DNA of 64,000 nucleotides from Erinaceus europaeus (GCF_950295315.1 NC_080168.1:73884553-73948552), one strand, 5' to 3'; shown: positions 1 through 10,653, counted from the stretch's first letter. Made by a program: numbers and translations. The notes: a model not told the origin generated them from the sequence alone.

Positions 1-365
1 AACAGAAAATTATTTCCTAATAGTTGTGGAAGCTGGAAGTTCAAGGCCAAGTTGTCAGCAGGGTTAGTTCCTTCTGTAGGTTTAGGTTGAGGGTGGGGAA
101 ATATCAACTTCAGGATTCCCCCTCTTTGTGAGGTTCACAAGTTATGGTTTTCTCATTATAACCTCTTATTTCCTTTCCTCTGAATATGACTATTCAAAAC
201 AAAACTAACTAACAAAAAGCTCCTCCTCTTCTGGGGATCTAATCATATCAGATAAGTATCTATCTTAATGGCATTGCTTACACTCACTCCTAGAAAGAAT
301 TTATCTCTAAATACAGTCACATTCTAAGCTATTGGGGGGTTAGGACTTCAAAATATAAATGGAGG
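1..365. other. Intergenic, no recognised feature
   Basis: Mixed AT-rich sequence. I see no open frame of note, no SINE promoter boxes and no tandem repeat. Confidence 0.6.
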
Positions 366-765
366 GAGGCCAGGCATAGCTAGTCCAGTTGACCAAACAT
401 GCTACTATGTGTAAAGACCTGTGTTCAAGTCACTGTTCCCCAAATGTAGGGGGGGGGGACATTAAAAGCAGTGAAACAGTGATGCAGATGTCTTTCTCCT
501 TTTCTATCTCCACTTTCCCATTTGCTTTCTCTCTTTCCTATCAGGTTAAAAAAAAAGAGAAAGAGAAAGGAAGGAAGGAAGGAAGGAAGGAAGGAAGGAA
601 GGAGGAAAGAAAAAAAGAAAGGAAAGAAGGAAGGAGGGAAGAAAGGAAGGAAGGAAGGAGGGAAGAAAGGAAGGAAGGAAGACAGTAATGGGAAAATGGC
701 TGTCTGCGTAGATTCATCAATTATGCATTGAGTTCTAGCAATTACCCTGGAGGCAGGGAAAAGGG
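366..765 (+). mobile_element. SINE, type B, with expanded GGAA tract
   Basis: The tRNA-like head (ggccaggcatagc..., B box near 423) and the 3' module ending caattaccctggaggcagg are both present. The middle is expanded into a long GGAA/GGGAA purine tract (about 566-680). Confidence 0.55.
566..682 (+). repeat. (GGAA)n / (AAGG)n microsatellite
   Basis: Pure purine strand with GGAA units interrupted by aaaaag and gaggga variants. The lysine/arginine/glutamate-rich open frames here come from the repeat. Confidence 0.9.
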
Positions 766-773
766 AGAAAGAA

Positions 774-777
<4 letters not shown>

Positions 778-815
<38 letters not shown>
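778..815 (+). repeat. (AG)n microsatellite
   Basis: About 18 uninterrupted AG units, flanked by further purine-rich sequence. Confidence 0.95.
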
Positions 816-818
<3 letters not shown>

Positions 819-880
819 AGAGGGAAAGAAAGAAAAGAAAAGAAATATATATATATGGAAAGTATGTGCAAAATTCAGCC

Positions 881-1094
881 ATTGGGGCTGGGTGGTGGTG
901 CACCTGGTTGAGTACACATGTTATAATGCACAAGGATCCAGATTCAAGTCCCCGATCCCCACCTGTTAGGGGGAAAGCTTTGTGAGTGGTGAAACAGTGC
1001 TGCAACCCTTTTTCTGTCTCTCTTCCTCTCTTATCTACCCCTTAACTTTTGACTTCTGTCTCTACCCAATAAATAAATAGAATTTTATAGAAAA
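881..1094 (+). mobile_element. SINE, type A
   Basis: The head is ggggctgggtggtggtgcacctggt-like, with a B box near 942 and a tail of aataaataaatag. Flanking copies of aaaattca(g/a)cc look like a target-site duplication. Confidence 0.8.
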
Positions 1095-1104
1095 AAAATT
1101 CAAC

Positions 1105-2045
1105 CTGTTACAAGCCTGATTCATTTCTCAATATGTTAAGCTTTAGTATGGGCATATCCCCAAGTCTTTAGAGTCTGTTGGTCTGGGAGGGGAGGGGACA
1201 GGTACAGACAGCCAACAACAAACACTGCATGTAAGACTTCAGTCTTACAGCAAGTTAGTGACTGAACTTCCTACTCACTTCTAGCCTACATCAGACCTGC
1301 TTTCCTTCCACATGGAGCCAGTACAGAAAAAGCAAAGTCCTATGGTGAATCCAAAATGGTATGAAAAGATGAGGCTGGACAGTTTGGCTGTGCAGTGGAG
1401 CCCATTAATTATAGTGGATTGTGATTGTGTTTATTTGTTTAAACTCATCTTGGTGTTGCAGAACTGCTTTCCTTGGGCATTAAACAGCAACCTGTGGTTG
1501 AACGTCTAGGGCCAGGAGACAGAGAGAGGCTCTCAGTCCGTCACTAGGTTGGAGCCCTGTATGATGAGGGTTCACTCAGGTCTCATAGAGAAACATCTTT
1601 TGAATTGGAGTGGTTCTCAGGACCTGCTGCCATCTTTCTTGCCATCAGCTCCAATGTCTTGCAGATTAAACGTATGGTTTGGGAGTGAGGGGGCTGGGAG
1701 GATGGGAAGAGAGAAACACAAGTCCTTTCCTAAATGCCTTTGTCCCTGCCCCAGACTGTGGTAAAATCAGGCAGGGAACAGCTGGCCAGCCGTGTTTGTT
1801 TAAGCTGTTGACTAATCTCTGAGTTCATGTGCTAAGCTGGTTCATGAAGTTCTTGAACTTTTCTCCTTGGGCTTCTGGCACAGTGAGAATGAAATAGGAA
1901 ACTGGCACTATCTTTGAAAGAAGCCAGTGGGACTGAGTAAAATAAATGTTTGATTTGGAAGTAAGAGTCAAGATATTCAAAGAAAGCTACATTGTATTAA
2001 CAGACAACCCCGCTGTGTGCAGTATGGAGACCAGGGTGAAAATGA
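1105..2045. other. Intergenic, no recognised feature
   Basis: Ordinary single-copy-looking sequence. Short open frames near 1312 and 1549 have no recognisable protein similarity. Confidence 0.5.
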
Positions 2046-2049
2046 ATTT

Positions 2050-2483
2050 TCTTTCTTTTTTTTTTCTTTTTCATTTAAGAAAGGATTAATTAACAAAACC
2101 ATAGGGTAGGAGGGGTACAATTCCACACAATTCCCACCACCCAATCTCCATATCCCACCTCCTCCCCTGATAGCTTTCCCATTCTCTATCCCTCTGGGAG
2201 CATGGACCCAGGGTCATTGTGGGTTGCAGAAGGTAGAAGGTCTGGCTTCTGTAATTGCTTCCCCGCTGAACATGGGCGTTGGCTGGTCGGTCCATACTCC
2301 CAGTCTGCCTCTCTCTTTCCCTAGTAGGATGGATCTCTGGGGAAGCGGAGCTCCAGGACACATTGGTGGGGTCTTCAGTCCAGGGAAGCCTGGCCGGCAT
2401 CCTGATGACACCTGGAACCTGGTGACTGAAAAGAGAGCTAACATACGAAGCCAAACAAATTGTTGAGCAATCATGGACCCAAA
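2050..2483 (-). mobile_element. Non-LTR (L1-type) retrotransposon 3' end, 5'-truncated
   Basis: Read on the minus strand the sequence ends in cctttcttaaatgaaaaag and an A-rich tail (T-rich at 2050-2078 on the + strand). Related segments recur at 26255-26390 and 57240-57535. Its 5' end meets the inverted repeat at 2486 almost base for base. Confidence 0.6.
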
Positions 2484-2485
2484 GC

Positions 2486-2684
2486 TTCTATACAAAACTA
2501 TGCTTATTGGGTTCATGGTCTATATCAGCACTGTCTGTAGAATATCTACCATGAGAATCTTTGCAGTGTGTGTCATTGATAGCACAATATGGCAGTCACT
2601 GGGCATGTGGAGCTGTGGAACATTTGGAATGAGATGCATGCAACAGAGGGACTACATTTTCTCAGCACCTCACTAATTACTGAG
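2486..2684 (+). repeat. Left arm of a 199-bp inverted repeat
   Basis: The arm pairs with 2865-3063 without gaps and with 4 mismatches by manual alignment (about 98% identity). The open frame inside it is mirrored by a minus-strand frame in the other arm, so it is not evidence of a gene. Confidence 0.95.
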
Positions 2685-2864
2685 ATTAGTGACTATGAGA
2701 CTAAAGAGCACACATCTGTCTCCTCTTCCCTTTTTCTGGTTTTTATCTCTTATTAATACTTTGTATTCAGCATCCTTTCACAAAGTCTGAGTATCAGAAT
2801 GGTCCAGTGGCTCTTGAGTCCAAGCAAGTAGAGTTCTTGACAGAGGTGTGAAGAAAATGAATTA

Positions 2865-3063
2865 CTCAGTAATTAGTGAGGTGCTGAGAAAATGTAGTCC
2901 CTCAGTTGCATGCATCTCATTCCAAATGTTCCACAGCTCCACATGCCCAGTGACTGCCATATTGTGCTATTAATGACACACACTGCAAAGATTCTCATGG
3001 TAGATATTCTACAGACAGTGCTGATATAGACCATGAACCCAAAAAGCATGGTTTTGTATAGAA
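2865..3063 (-). repeat. Right arm of the 199-bp inverted repeat
   Basis: Reverse complement of 2486-2684, separated from it by a 180-bp spacer. It is followed by ordinary AT-rich sequence. Confidence 0.95.
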
Positions 3064-3411
3064 TGCATTTCAAAATATTTTACAAATTTCTTTCTGTGAA
3101 GGGTCAGTTAAAATCAGAGAGGAGAGGAAAGGAATATTGATAAAGTGACTAAAAGGTGTTAATTGTATGATGAAGAATAGAATAGAATAGAATTGCATTA
3201 TTTAGTGGTAAGCTTAATATACTTTATACAGATACAGATTTCATTGACACCTGGAACCTACATAATGCAATAATATACTGCTTTATTATAATTTGTTTTA
3301 GTTGCTAATTTGTATTTCAGGACTCAAAATCACCAGGTTATTTACCCATCTGATGATTCATCTACTGTACAACATCCCCAACAAGTCTCTCCTATAGGAA
3401 TTGAAAACACT

Positions 3412-3533
3412 GTGGGGAGTAGATAGTATAGTAGTTATGCAAAGAGACTCTCAAGCCTGAAGCTCTAATGTCCCAGGTTCAGTGCCCCACACCACCATAA
3501 ACCAGAGCTGATAAGTGCTGTGGTAAAAAAAAT
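3412..3533 (+). mobile_element. Short SINE, type C, with 13-bp target-site duplication
   Basis: The tRNA-like unit (tagttatgcaaagagactct, then caccaccataaaccagagct) ends in an A-rich tail. It is bounded by perfect copies of AATTGAAAACACT at 3399-3411 and 3534-3546. Confidence 0.9.
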
Positions 3534-3546
3534 AATTGAAAACACT

Positions 3547-4395
3547 CCAACTTGAATGAAAACTTGATTTTCAAGGCAGGCAATTTTATCAGTGGATTCC
3601 TGCCCCCCCAATCTACAATAGTTTTTCTAATCCAAAACAATGATTTCAGACATCATAATTTTTCTTTGAAAGTACTGATAACTTTTATGTTCATTTAAAT
3701 ACCTTTACAGATGAGTCACATAGTTTCATTACAGTTGTGTATAGAAAGAGTAAATTTCAGATGTAAATGAAATGTCAAAAACAAAATGAGGCTATACAGT
3801 TCTCTGCCCACTTTTCCTGTGGTATGCTAATAATATTCTACAAAATAAGCTTGGGTACTTAACACAGCCAAATGAACTTATTGCTAATATTGATGCCACT
3901 TATTTTCTCCATGATTTTTCTTTTCAAAAATATTCCACCATTGAAAATTGAGTGAATTTTCCCAGATTAAAAAAATAATAACTTTGTCAACCCCATTGTA
4001 CTCAGCCTGCCCAGTGCACCTTTGGTGTGACCTGCAGCCTTCCTACTATTTGTCTCTACTTGCTCCTGTCAGGAATTCCTCTGACCTCCTCACAGTTCTA
4101 TCCAACATTTCTAACTGCAGTTGACTGTCAAGGAGATTTTATTGCTTTAATTTCTCCCCCTTCTTCTCTTTCTCCTCTCTCTCTCTCTTGATAGAGCCAG
4201 AGACAATGAGAGGGATGATAGGGAGAGAGAATGATAGACAACTGCAGTGGAGCTGTTGGTAGCAGATAACTATAATTTTTATCTATCAAGTGATGCAGCC
4301 TCAATCCTCAACATTTGTTTAAATATATGCTCTTTAATGTTTTGAATTATCTCTCTTTGTCCCTCAACCCATGTTGAGGTTGAATTTATTATCAA
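3547..4395. other. Intergenic, little recognised
   Basis: AT-rich sequence with a short CT/GA-rich SINE-like remnant at about 4160-4310. Nothing else is supported. Confidence 0.4.
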
Positions 4396-4404
4396 TTAAT
4401 TATT

Positions 4405-4631
4405 TTATTTTTAAATATTTTTATTTTATTTATTATTGGATATAAAAAGAGGGAAATTGAGAGAGGAGGGGTGATAGAAAGGTAAAGAGAGAGAGAGAGA
4501 GAGAGACACCTGCAGCCCTGTTTCACCACTTGTGAAGCTTTTTCCCTGCAGGTGGGGAACAGGGGCTTGATCCTGGGTCCTTGCGTACTGTAATGTGTAC
4601 ACTTAGTCAGGTGCACTACTGCCTGACTCCT
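4405..4631 (-). mobile_element. SINE, type A, reverse
   Basis: A T-rich tail complement, a (GA)n core and the complement of the tRNA-like head (gtgcactactgcctgactcc) are present. Confidence 0.75.
4486..4506 (+). repeat. (GA)n within a SINE
   Basis: About ten GA units in the CT-rich middle of the reverse SINE. Confidence 0.85.
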
Positions 4632-4959
4632 AAGGTTGAATTTATTTAATCTCTGGACTCATATTGATTCAGGTCTATATCCACACATATCTGATTGTAG
4701 ATTTAATCTGATGTTTATCTTTCAACTACACGAATCAGTAAATTGCAACTCAAGTAAAAAAAAAATCCCATCTCAATACACCAGATTATCCAGAATCATT
4801 GTATTATTTACAACTAAATATTGATATAAATTTGAATCTTCCACTTTTTTCTTGATCTTGGAATGTCTTAATACCTATCAGTTTACTAGGGCTTTGACAA
4901 AATTATTTTTATGATTTTGGCAACAAATCAACTAGTAAGCCAATATATTAATATTAATA

Positions 4960-5045
4960 ATTAATATATCAACAGATACATGTATGTATTAATACACTAA
5001 TATTAAGAATTCATATATATATATGTACATATATATATATATGTA
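4960..5045. repeat. AT-rich, partly (AT)n
   Basis: Alternating AT/TA with short palindromes such as tatatatatgtacatatatata. Confidence 0.7.
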
Positions 5046-5199
5046 GTCACAGTATATAAGACAGATATGCCCCATCAGGACTGAACACATAATTGTCATA
5101 ATACAATTATCTTTTGTTTAAGATCACCCCCTGATCAATTCTCTCTGAGTAGCTTTTAACCAAGGATAACTTTTAATCATTATCTTTGCCTAACATGAG

Positions 5200-5400
5200 C
5201 TCTCTCACTCCTTAGAATATGCAAGACCCTACTGTTATAATATTCTCACTGCACTTGTACTTTGTCTTCGTAGCATATATCATAAGTTAATTATTTATAT
5301 GGTAATTTTTTCAGTGTTTCTTTCCTGTTAGAGTATAAGCCCCCAGCCTGTCTTGAGTAGTAACCAACTCAGTGCTTGGAATACAATGGGTTCTCACTAG
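5200..5400 (+). repeat. L2-like 3' end (ancient LINE)
   Basis: The order 'ttcctgttagagtataag...cagtgcttggaatacaatgggttctcac' matches the remembered L2 3' end pattern (agaatgtaagctcc...gtgcctggcacatagtaggtgctcaa). It is heavily diverged. Confidence 0.45.
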
Positions 5401-5747
5401 TAGACCTGCAGAATAAAAGGGTGAGTAAAGTGTGCATAAATGTCCTAAGAACAGAAGCTATAGGCTCTGTGGAGGCACAAAATAAAAGGAACCAACTTGG
5501 GTTAGGGGAATTGAGAAATATGTCTGGAGAAGTGACATTTGTGTTTAGAGAAGGAAGAGGAGGACAGGGATATAGTAGAAAAGATCACACTACAGCTAGG
5601 GAGTCATAATTGAACTGATACTAAAAAGCAGCTGAGTCAGATTGTGAAAGACCATTCAAGATATATATTAGTGTAGACTTTATGTCAGCAACATTTATAA
5701 GCTATTGGCAGTAGAGAAATGATATAACATTTTTTCTTTAAAAAGGG

Positions 5748-5962
5748 ATCCTGGGGCCAGGCGTTGGCGCACCTGGTTGAGTATACGTCACAATGCGCAA
5801 GGACTCAGGTTTGATCCCCCAGGCCCCACCTGAAAGGGGAAAGCTTTGCCAGTGGTGAAACAGGGCTGCAGTTCTTTCTCTCTCTCCCCCCCCCCCACAC
5901 TATATCATCACCTTCCCTCTCTATTTCTGACTATGCAATAAATAAATAAAGATAATAAAAAA
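5748..5962 (+). mobile_element. SINE, type A
   Basis: Complete head (ggccaggcgttggcgcacctggt), B box, CT-rich middle and aataaataaataaag tail. Flanks aagggatcctg / aaggtatcctg form a near-perfect target-site duplication. Confidence 0.85.
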
Positions 5963-6017
5963 ATTTTTAAGGTATCCTGATCTCATGTATGTGACCCAGG
6001 CCAGAACCTTGCCCTGA

Positions 6018-6112
6018 TTGCATCGAAGGAAGCTTTAATGCTGTGGTCTGGTTTCTCTCTCTCTCTCTCTCTCCCCTTGCCTCTCTTCTTTCTCTGTATT
6101 TATCTTTAAAAA
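6018..6112 (+). mobile_element. SINE fragment, type E
   Basis: It has gaagctttaatgctgtggtctggtttctct followed by (CT)n and a short A-rich tail. Only the 3' half is present. Confidence 0.4.
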
Positions 6113-6116
6113 GAAA

Positions 6117-6475
6117 AATGGATGGAGCTTGAAGGAATCATGCATGTTAAGCGAGATAAGCCAGAAAGAGAAGGATGATTATGTGATGATCCCACTCAGC
6201 CTTTTGTTGAAAAATAAGAGCAGAAGGGAAAACACAAAGCAGAACTTGGACTGAAGTTGGTGTATTGCACTAAAGTAAAGGATGCTGGGGTGGGAGGAGT
6301 GTTCAGTTCAAATAAGATGGCAGAGGAGGACCTAAGTGTGTGTGGGGGGACAGAGTCTTATGTGGGAAACTGAGAAACGTTATATATGTACCAACTATTA
6401 TATTTACTGTCAACTGTAAACCATTAATCCCCCCAATAAAGAAAAAAATGACCCCCTCTCCCAAAGAAAAAGAAA
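6117..6475 (+). mobile_element. L1 ORF2 C-terminal end plus 3'UTR
   Basis: Translation begins with the L1 ORF2 C-terminal motif LSEISQKEKDDYVMIPL. A 3'UTR follows, ending ttaatccccccaataaag and an A-rich tail. It is a 5'-truncated LINE copy and not coding. Confidence 0.75.
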
Positions 6476-7245
6476 GAAAAAAGTCATTATCAGCGTGCAT
6501 GTGCATAATGCTATTCAGGGACAATCAGGATGGGAAGCAGTGGGGTGTATTAGGTGACGTGATTAAAACTGTGTCTTGGCCTGGAACAGTGCCATGGACT
6601 CTGTAGATTTCTTCACTCATTTTCTCTCCCCTCCCTCCATTACTTACTCATTGGAAGAAAATACTGAATTGGGGAAGATTATGGTAGAGAAGAATTAGTA
6701 GTCATTTTCATTTGCAAACTGAATTGGGACTGATCCTCACAAAGACATCCACAGTCTCCCAGGCTGGGGACAGGTGGCCCTGCTCACTGCTTCCTCCAGG
6801 CCAGCATCAGGAGCCCACCCTGCTGGCCTTGGGCATTACCCTGCTTCCTCTGGCCGACACAGGGACATCAGTCCATCGCAGCAAAACTGCCATTTCTACC
6901 GTTCTCATACAGGCTTGTAGTTTCATGGCCTGGCGGGGCTTCCAGATGTCCTTCCTCTCATATCCACTGATTTATCTCTTTTGTCATTTAGATTCTGGAT
7001 CTTACAGATGTTCTGGGTGTTCATAGCCCCAAGGGAGGTAAGTTGATGGGTGTCTCCTTAAGGGTGCCAGAGATCGCCTGTAGGACCTGCTCACTCTCCT
7101 CCCTCACCAGTTATGGCCTTGGACTTTTTTTTTTCTGTGAATGATGACATAAATTATGTACTAGGGAAGCCAGGACTCAATGGGAGGACCTCTTTAAGGT
7201 ACTAAAGGAAGTACCAAACAGTTGGACTTTCATACGAAAAATTAT
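6476..7245. other. Intergenic unique-looking segment with splice-like signals
   Basis: This stretch is free of recognised repeats and more GC-rich around 6750-6950. It holds the candidate exon at 6992-7037. The open frame at 6712-7026 has no recognised similarity. Confidence 0.4.
6992..7037 (+). other. Candidate alternative upstream exon (46 nt)
   Basis: A 3' splice-site consensus (tttatctcttttgtcatttag) ends at 6991, and a perfect donor (gag|gtaagt) begins at 7038. It lies about 4.1 kb upstream of the TNFSF11 start. It is proposed only from splice signals; there is no transcript evidence. Confidence 0.2.
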
Positions 7246-7249
7246 TTTT

Positions 7250-7548
7250 GTTTCCTATTTATTTATTTTATTGCCACCAGAGTTATTGCTGGGGCTCGGT
7301 GCCAGCACTCTGAACCCACAGCTCGGAGCAGCCATTTTTCCTTTTATTTCTTTCTTGTTTCATTTGACAGGACAGAAATTGAGAGGAGGTGGGAAGATAA
7401 AGGGCACAGAGACAGACACAGACACTAATAGACCTGCTTCACCAATTGTGAAGCATCTCCCCTGCAGGTGGGGAGTAGGGTCTTGAGCCTAGGTCCTTCC
7501 ACATGGTAATATGTATGCTTAACTGAGTGCACCATTGCCTGCCCCCCT
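7250..7548 (-). mobile_element. SINE, type B, reverse
   Basis: Complement of the 3' module (ttgctggggctcggtgcc), of the GA-rich middle and of the tRNA-like head (gcttaactgagtgcaccattgcctg). Confidence 0.8.
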
Positions 7549-7674
7549 CATATGACAAACTCTATAGGAATGAATGACATGGTAATATCTATGAAGCTAC
7601 TGAGCTAAACTGAATATGATTCAGAGATATGAGAAGTCTTTGTGTAATCTAAGGAGGAAATTTTCAAGGGATAA

Positions 7675-7675
<1 letters not shown>

Positions 7676-7727
<52 letters not shown>
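7676..7727. repeat. (AT)n microsatellite
   Basis: About 26 AT units immediately before a SINE insertion. Confidence 0.95.
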
Positions 7728-7731
<4 letters not shown>

Positions 7732-7738
7732 TGAAAGG

Positions 7739-7945
7739 GAGCCAGGCAGTGGTGCACCCAGTTAAGCGTATATGTTACAAAGTGCAAGGACCTGTGTTCA
7801 AGCCCCTGGTCCCTACCTACAGGGGGAAAGCTTCATGATCGGTGAAGCAGGGCTGCAGGTCTGTCTGTCTATCTCCCCTTCTCTCGTGATTTCTCTCTGT
7901 CTCTACCCAATAATAAACAAATAAATAATAAAATTAAAAAAAAAC
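7739..7945 (+). mobile_element. SINE, type A
   Basis: Head gccaggcagtggtgcaccca, B box, CT-rich middle and an aataaacaaataaataataaaa tail. Flanks aacttgaaaggga / ccttgaaagaga are target-site-like. Confidence 0.85.
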
Positions 7946-8234
7946 CTTGAAAGAGACAGAAGTAGTTACAGTAAAGTCATAATGCATTTAGTGATAACAC
8001 ATTAAACTTTTCTTTCCACCTTAATAATAATAATTTATAAAAAGAATGTGATATAGAATTATTTTCCCAAAGAGGAGGAAGGGGAGGGAAATAACACTTG
8101 CTCCCCAAGATTGGCAAACAAGTTGTGGGTTGAGCCCTACATTTCTAGTATACTGGCAAATTGCTTCTGTGAATCTGAACATTGTTTCTCTCTACTTGAA
8201 TATGTCTATACATCTCTATCTCTGTCATTGATCC

Positions 8235-8515
8235 CACTTAGAACTCAGTACATTTCAAAGGGCAACCAGGTTAGATTAAAAAGATTAAACCAGGTTAGAT
8301 TAAAAAGCGCCTGTACAAATGAAATTTCTTCAAATTCAAAAATGTTTTTATCGAATTTGAAGAGAATTCACTTGTAAAGCAAAAAACATGTTTTACTTTG
8401 AAGAAATTTCATTTGTAGAGCTAAAACACTTTTGAATTCAGAGAAATTTCATTTGTACAGGTGCCTTTTAGTCTAACCTGGTTGCTCTTCTTTGAAATGC
8501 ACTGAGTTCTAAGTG
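8235..8515. repeat. Complex imperfect palindrome (about 280 bp)
   Basis: The ends CACTTAGAACTCAGT (8235) and its complement (to 8515) open two long complementary arms sharing aaccaggttag and cctgtacaaatgaaatttct. The left arm has an extra tandem copy of accaggttagattaaaaa. The centre near 8370 is itself partly self-complementary. Confidence 0.85.
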
Positions 8516-8639
8516 TAATAAAGGACACAACATTTAGTAATCTAAGGATGTGTCACATGTGATGACTTTTGCCTGTAGATTAGACACCTATGCACACAGA
8601 AATTGTGAAATTTCAAAGTATTAATAAAAAGTGGAACTA

Positions 8640-9047
8640 TCAAAATTTGATAGAGACAGACAAAAATTGAAAGGGAGGGGCCAGGTGGTGGTGCACCTGG
8701 TTAAGTGCACACATTACAGTGCGTAAGGACCCAGGTTCAAGCCCCTGGTCTCACCTAAAGAGGGAAAGCTTTATGAGTGGTAAAGCAGGGCTGCAGGTGT
8801 CTCTCTGTCTCTCTCCCTCTCTACCTTCCCTCCCCCTCTCAATTTCACTCTGTAATAATAAAATAAAAAATTTAAAAAAATAAAATAAAATTGAAAGGGA
8901 AAGGGGAGAGGGAGAAAGAGAAACACCTGCAGCACTGCTTCACCTCTCCTGAAACTTCCATTTGCTGTGGGGACTGTGGGCTTGAACCCAGGTCCTTGTG
9001 CTAGACCTTTGTGTTCTACTGGATGTATGTAACACCACCTGGCTCCC
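8640..9047 (-). mobile_element. SINE, type A, reverse, interrupted by another SINE
   Basis: The outer parts (8640-8676 and 8901-9047) form one reverse SINE ending in accacctggctcc. It is split by the forward SINE at 8677-8887. Confidence 0.75.
8677..8887 (+). mobile_element. SINE, type A, nested, with 13-bp target-site duplication
   Basis: Full-length forward copy with head, B box and A-rich tail. It is bounded by AAATTGAAAGGGA at 8664-8676 and 8888-8900, both copies lying in the older reverse SINE. Confidence 0.9.
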
Positions 9048-9202
9048 AGTATCCTAAGTTTTTACAGTTACTAAGTTTTCATTACCGACACCTCCATTTC
9101 TTCCCACTAAAGATGCATCGTGTAACTTGTTAGCAAGATTAATGTTAGCATTTTTTAAGGACCACAATTCTGACTAAAATGTTTAAAAACAACAAAGAAC
9201 CT

Positions 9203-9500
9203 GGGGGCCTGGAGGTAGCTCAGCGGGTTAAGTGCACATGGCGAGATCCTGGTTCCAGCTCCAGGCTCCCCACCTGTAGGGAGGGGGTTGCTTCTCAAGC
9301 AGTGAAGCAGGTCTGCAGGTGTCTATCTTTCTTTCCCCCTCTCTCCTCTCCTCTCTCGATTTCTCTCTGTCCTATCCAACAACAGCAGCAATGACAATAA
9401 TAACAAGGGCAACAAAATGGGAATAATGGCCTCCAGGAGCAGTGGATTCATAGTGCAGGCACCGAGCCCCAGCAATAACCCTGGAGGGAAAATAAACCCT
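9203..9500 (+). mobile_element. SINE, type B
   Basis: The head ggaggtagctcagcgggttaa is followed by cctgtaggg, a CT-rich middle, caacagcagcaatgacaata, and the 3' module ending caataaccctggaggg. Confidence 0.85.
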
Positions 9501-9794
9501 GAAAAGTTTTCTTTAGAAAAGAAACTAACATTTAACTGTACCTCAGCTTTGTATAAAAATCCCTCTTTCTAGACTAGTGGTTAGATAAAACCTACTAGGT
9601 AGGCTAAATCTGAGTGTTTTCAGGGTCCTAAAAGGAGACAGATGCCAATCAGGGCGGTCATAGGAAGAACTCTGCAGGAATGTAACACATGGTCCTAAAG
9701 ATAGATGAAGGTATTGAGTCATACCCCCCTCTACCTTTGATACTCTTCTCTTCCTCCCCCCCTCTTCTTTCTTCCTTCTCTTTCTTTTTTAATA

Positions 9795-9834
9795 TTTTCT
9801 TTATTTGGATAGAAAATTGAGAGGGAGGGGAGAG

Positions 9835-9877
<43 letters not shown>

Positions 9878-10010
9878 GTTGCAGCACTGTTTCACTGTTG
9901 TTGAAGCTTCCTCCTGCAGGTGGGGGCCAGAGGCTTGAACCTAGGTCCTCTTGCACTATAATGTGTGTGCTCAAGGAGGAGCGTTACTGCCAGCCAGCCT
10001 CCCCCCCCCT
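9795..10010 (-). mobile_element. SINE, type A, reverse
   Basis: T-rich tail complement, long (AG)n, then complement of the B-box region (gcttgaacctaggtcct) and the head. Confidence 0.75.
9839..9874 (+). repeat. (AG)n microsatellite in a SINE
   Basis: About 17 AG units, an expansion of the CT-rich SINE middle. Confidence 0.9.
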
Positions 10011-10239
10011 TAACCCTTTCCCTCTCTGCCTTCCAAATTGAATTTTAGTTGGATGCTATAGGCTATTTTTCCTACATTCAAAACTTGCCTTACTGAAAGT
10101 GACTTTGTTGGATTTAGTAAGAGGCTCTGGAATTTCCTACATTCGTCTGCCAAAACACCTAATTTAAAACTTGCATTTGTAGCCATGACAGGGGCTGTTA
10201 TCTTCAGGATCCCAGAGGCTATTCCAGTGCTGATGCCTC

Positions 10240-10470
10240 TTTTCTTTTTGATTTATTACTTTTTAGCTTTATTTTATTTGCTAGGACAGAGAAATCTTAG
10301 AGGGAAGAGGGAGAAAGGGAGAGAGAACGAGCGAGATACCAGGACTTGCAGACCTGCCTCACCATGCTTATGAAAACTTTCCGCTGCAGGTGGAGGAGCG
10401 GGTGCTTGAACATTGGTCCTTGGCGTATTGTAATGTGTGTACTCAACCAGGTACGCCACCACCTGGCCTG
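10240..10470 (-). mobile_element. SINE, type A, reverse
   Basis: Ends with the complement of the head (actcaaccaggtacgccaccacctggcc) right at the start of the pyrimidine tract. Confidence 0.8.
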
Positions 10471-10471
10471 T

Positions 10472-10653
10472 ACTTTTCTTCCTTCCTTCTCCTTCCTTCT
10501 CCTACCATCCTCCTTCCTTCCTCCCTCCCTCACACCCTTCCTTCCTCCCTCCCTCACACCCTTCCTTCCTCCCTCCCTCACACCCTTCCTCCCTCCCTCC
10601 CTCCCTCCCTCCCTTCCTTCCTTCCTTCCTTCCTTCCTTCCTTCCTTCCTTCC
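10472..10653 (+). repeat. Pyrimidine tract and 24-bp minisatellite upstream of the promoter
   Basis: (CTTC)n and (CCCT)n surround three copies of a 24-bp unit containing CTCCCTCCCTCACAC (about 10512-10585). It is almost pure pyrimidine on the + strand and ends about 410 bp before the TATA box. Confidence 0.9.

Noticed and set aside
425..871. 148-codon open frame rich in Leu/Ser/Pro/Phe
   Set aside because: It is a reading of the GGAA and AG microsatellites and the SINE around them.
887..960. tRNA-gene-like A and B boxes in SINE heads
   Set aside because: No complete cloverleaf; the sequence continues into the SINE body and tail. The same holds for the other SINE heads.
2473..3073. Two similar open frames of 66-67 codons on opposite strands
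   Set aside because: They are the same sequence read from the two arms of the inverted repeat. No known domain, and codon use is not protein-like.
10512..10585. Regular repeated units that could suggest a CRISPR array
   Set aside because: Units are simple pyrimidine repeats without unique spacers, in a mammalian genome.
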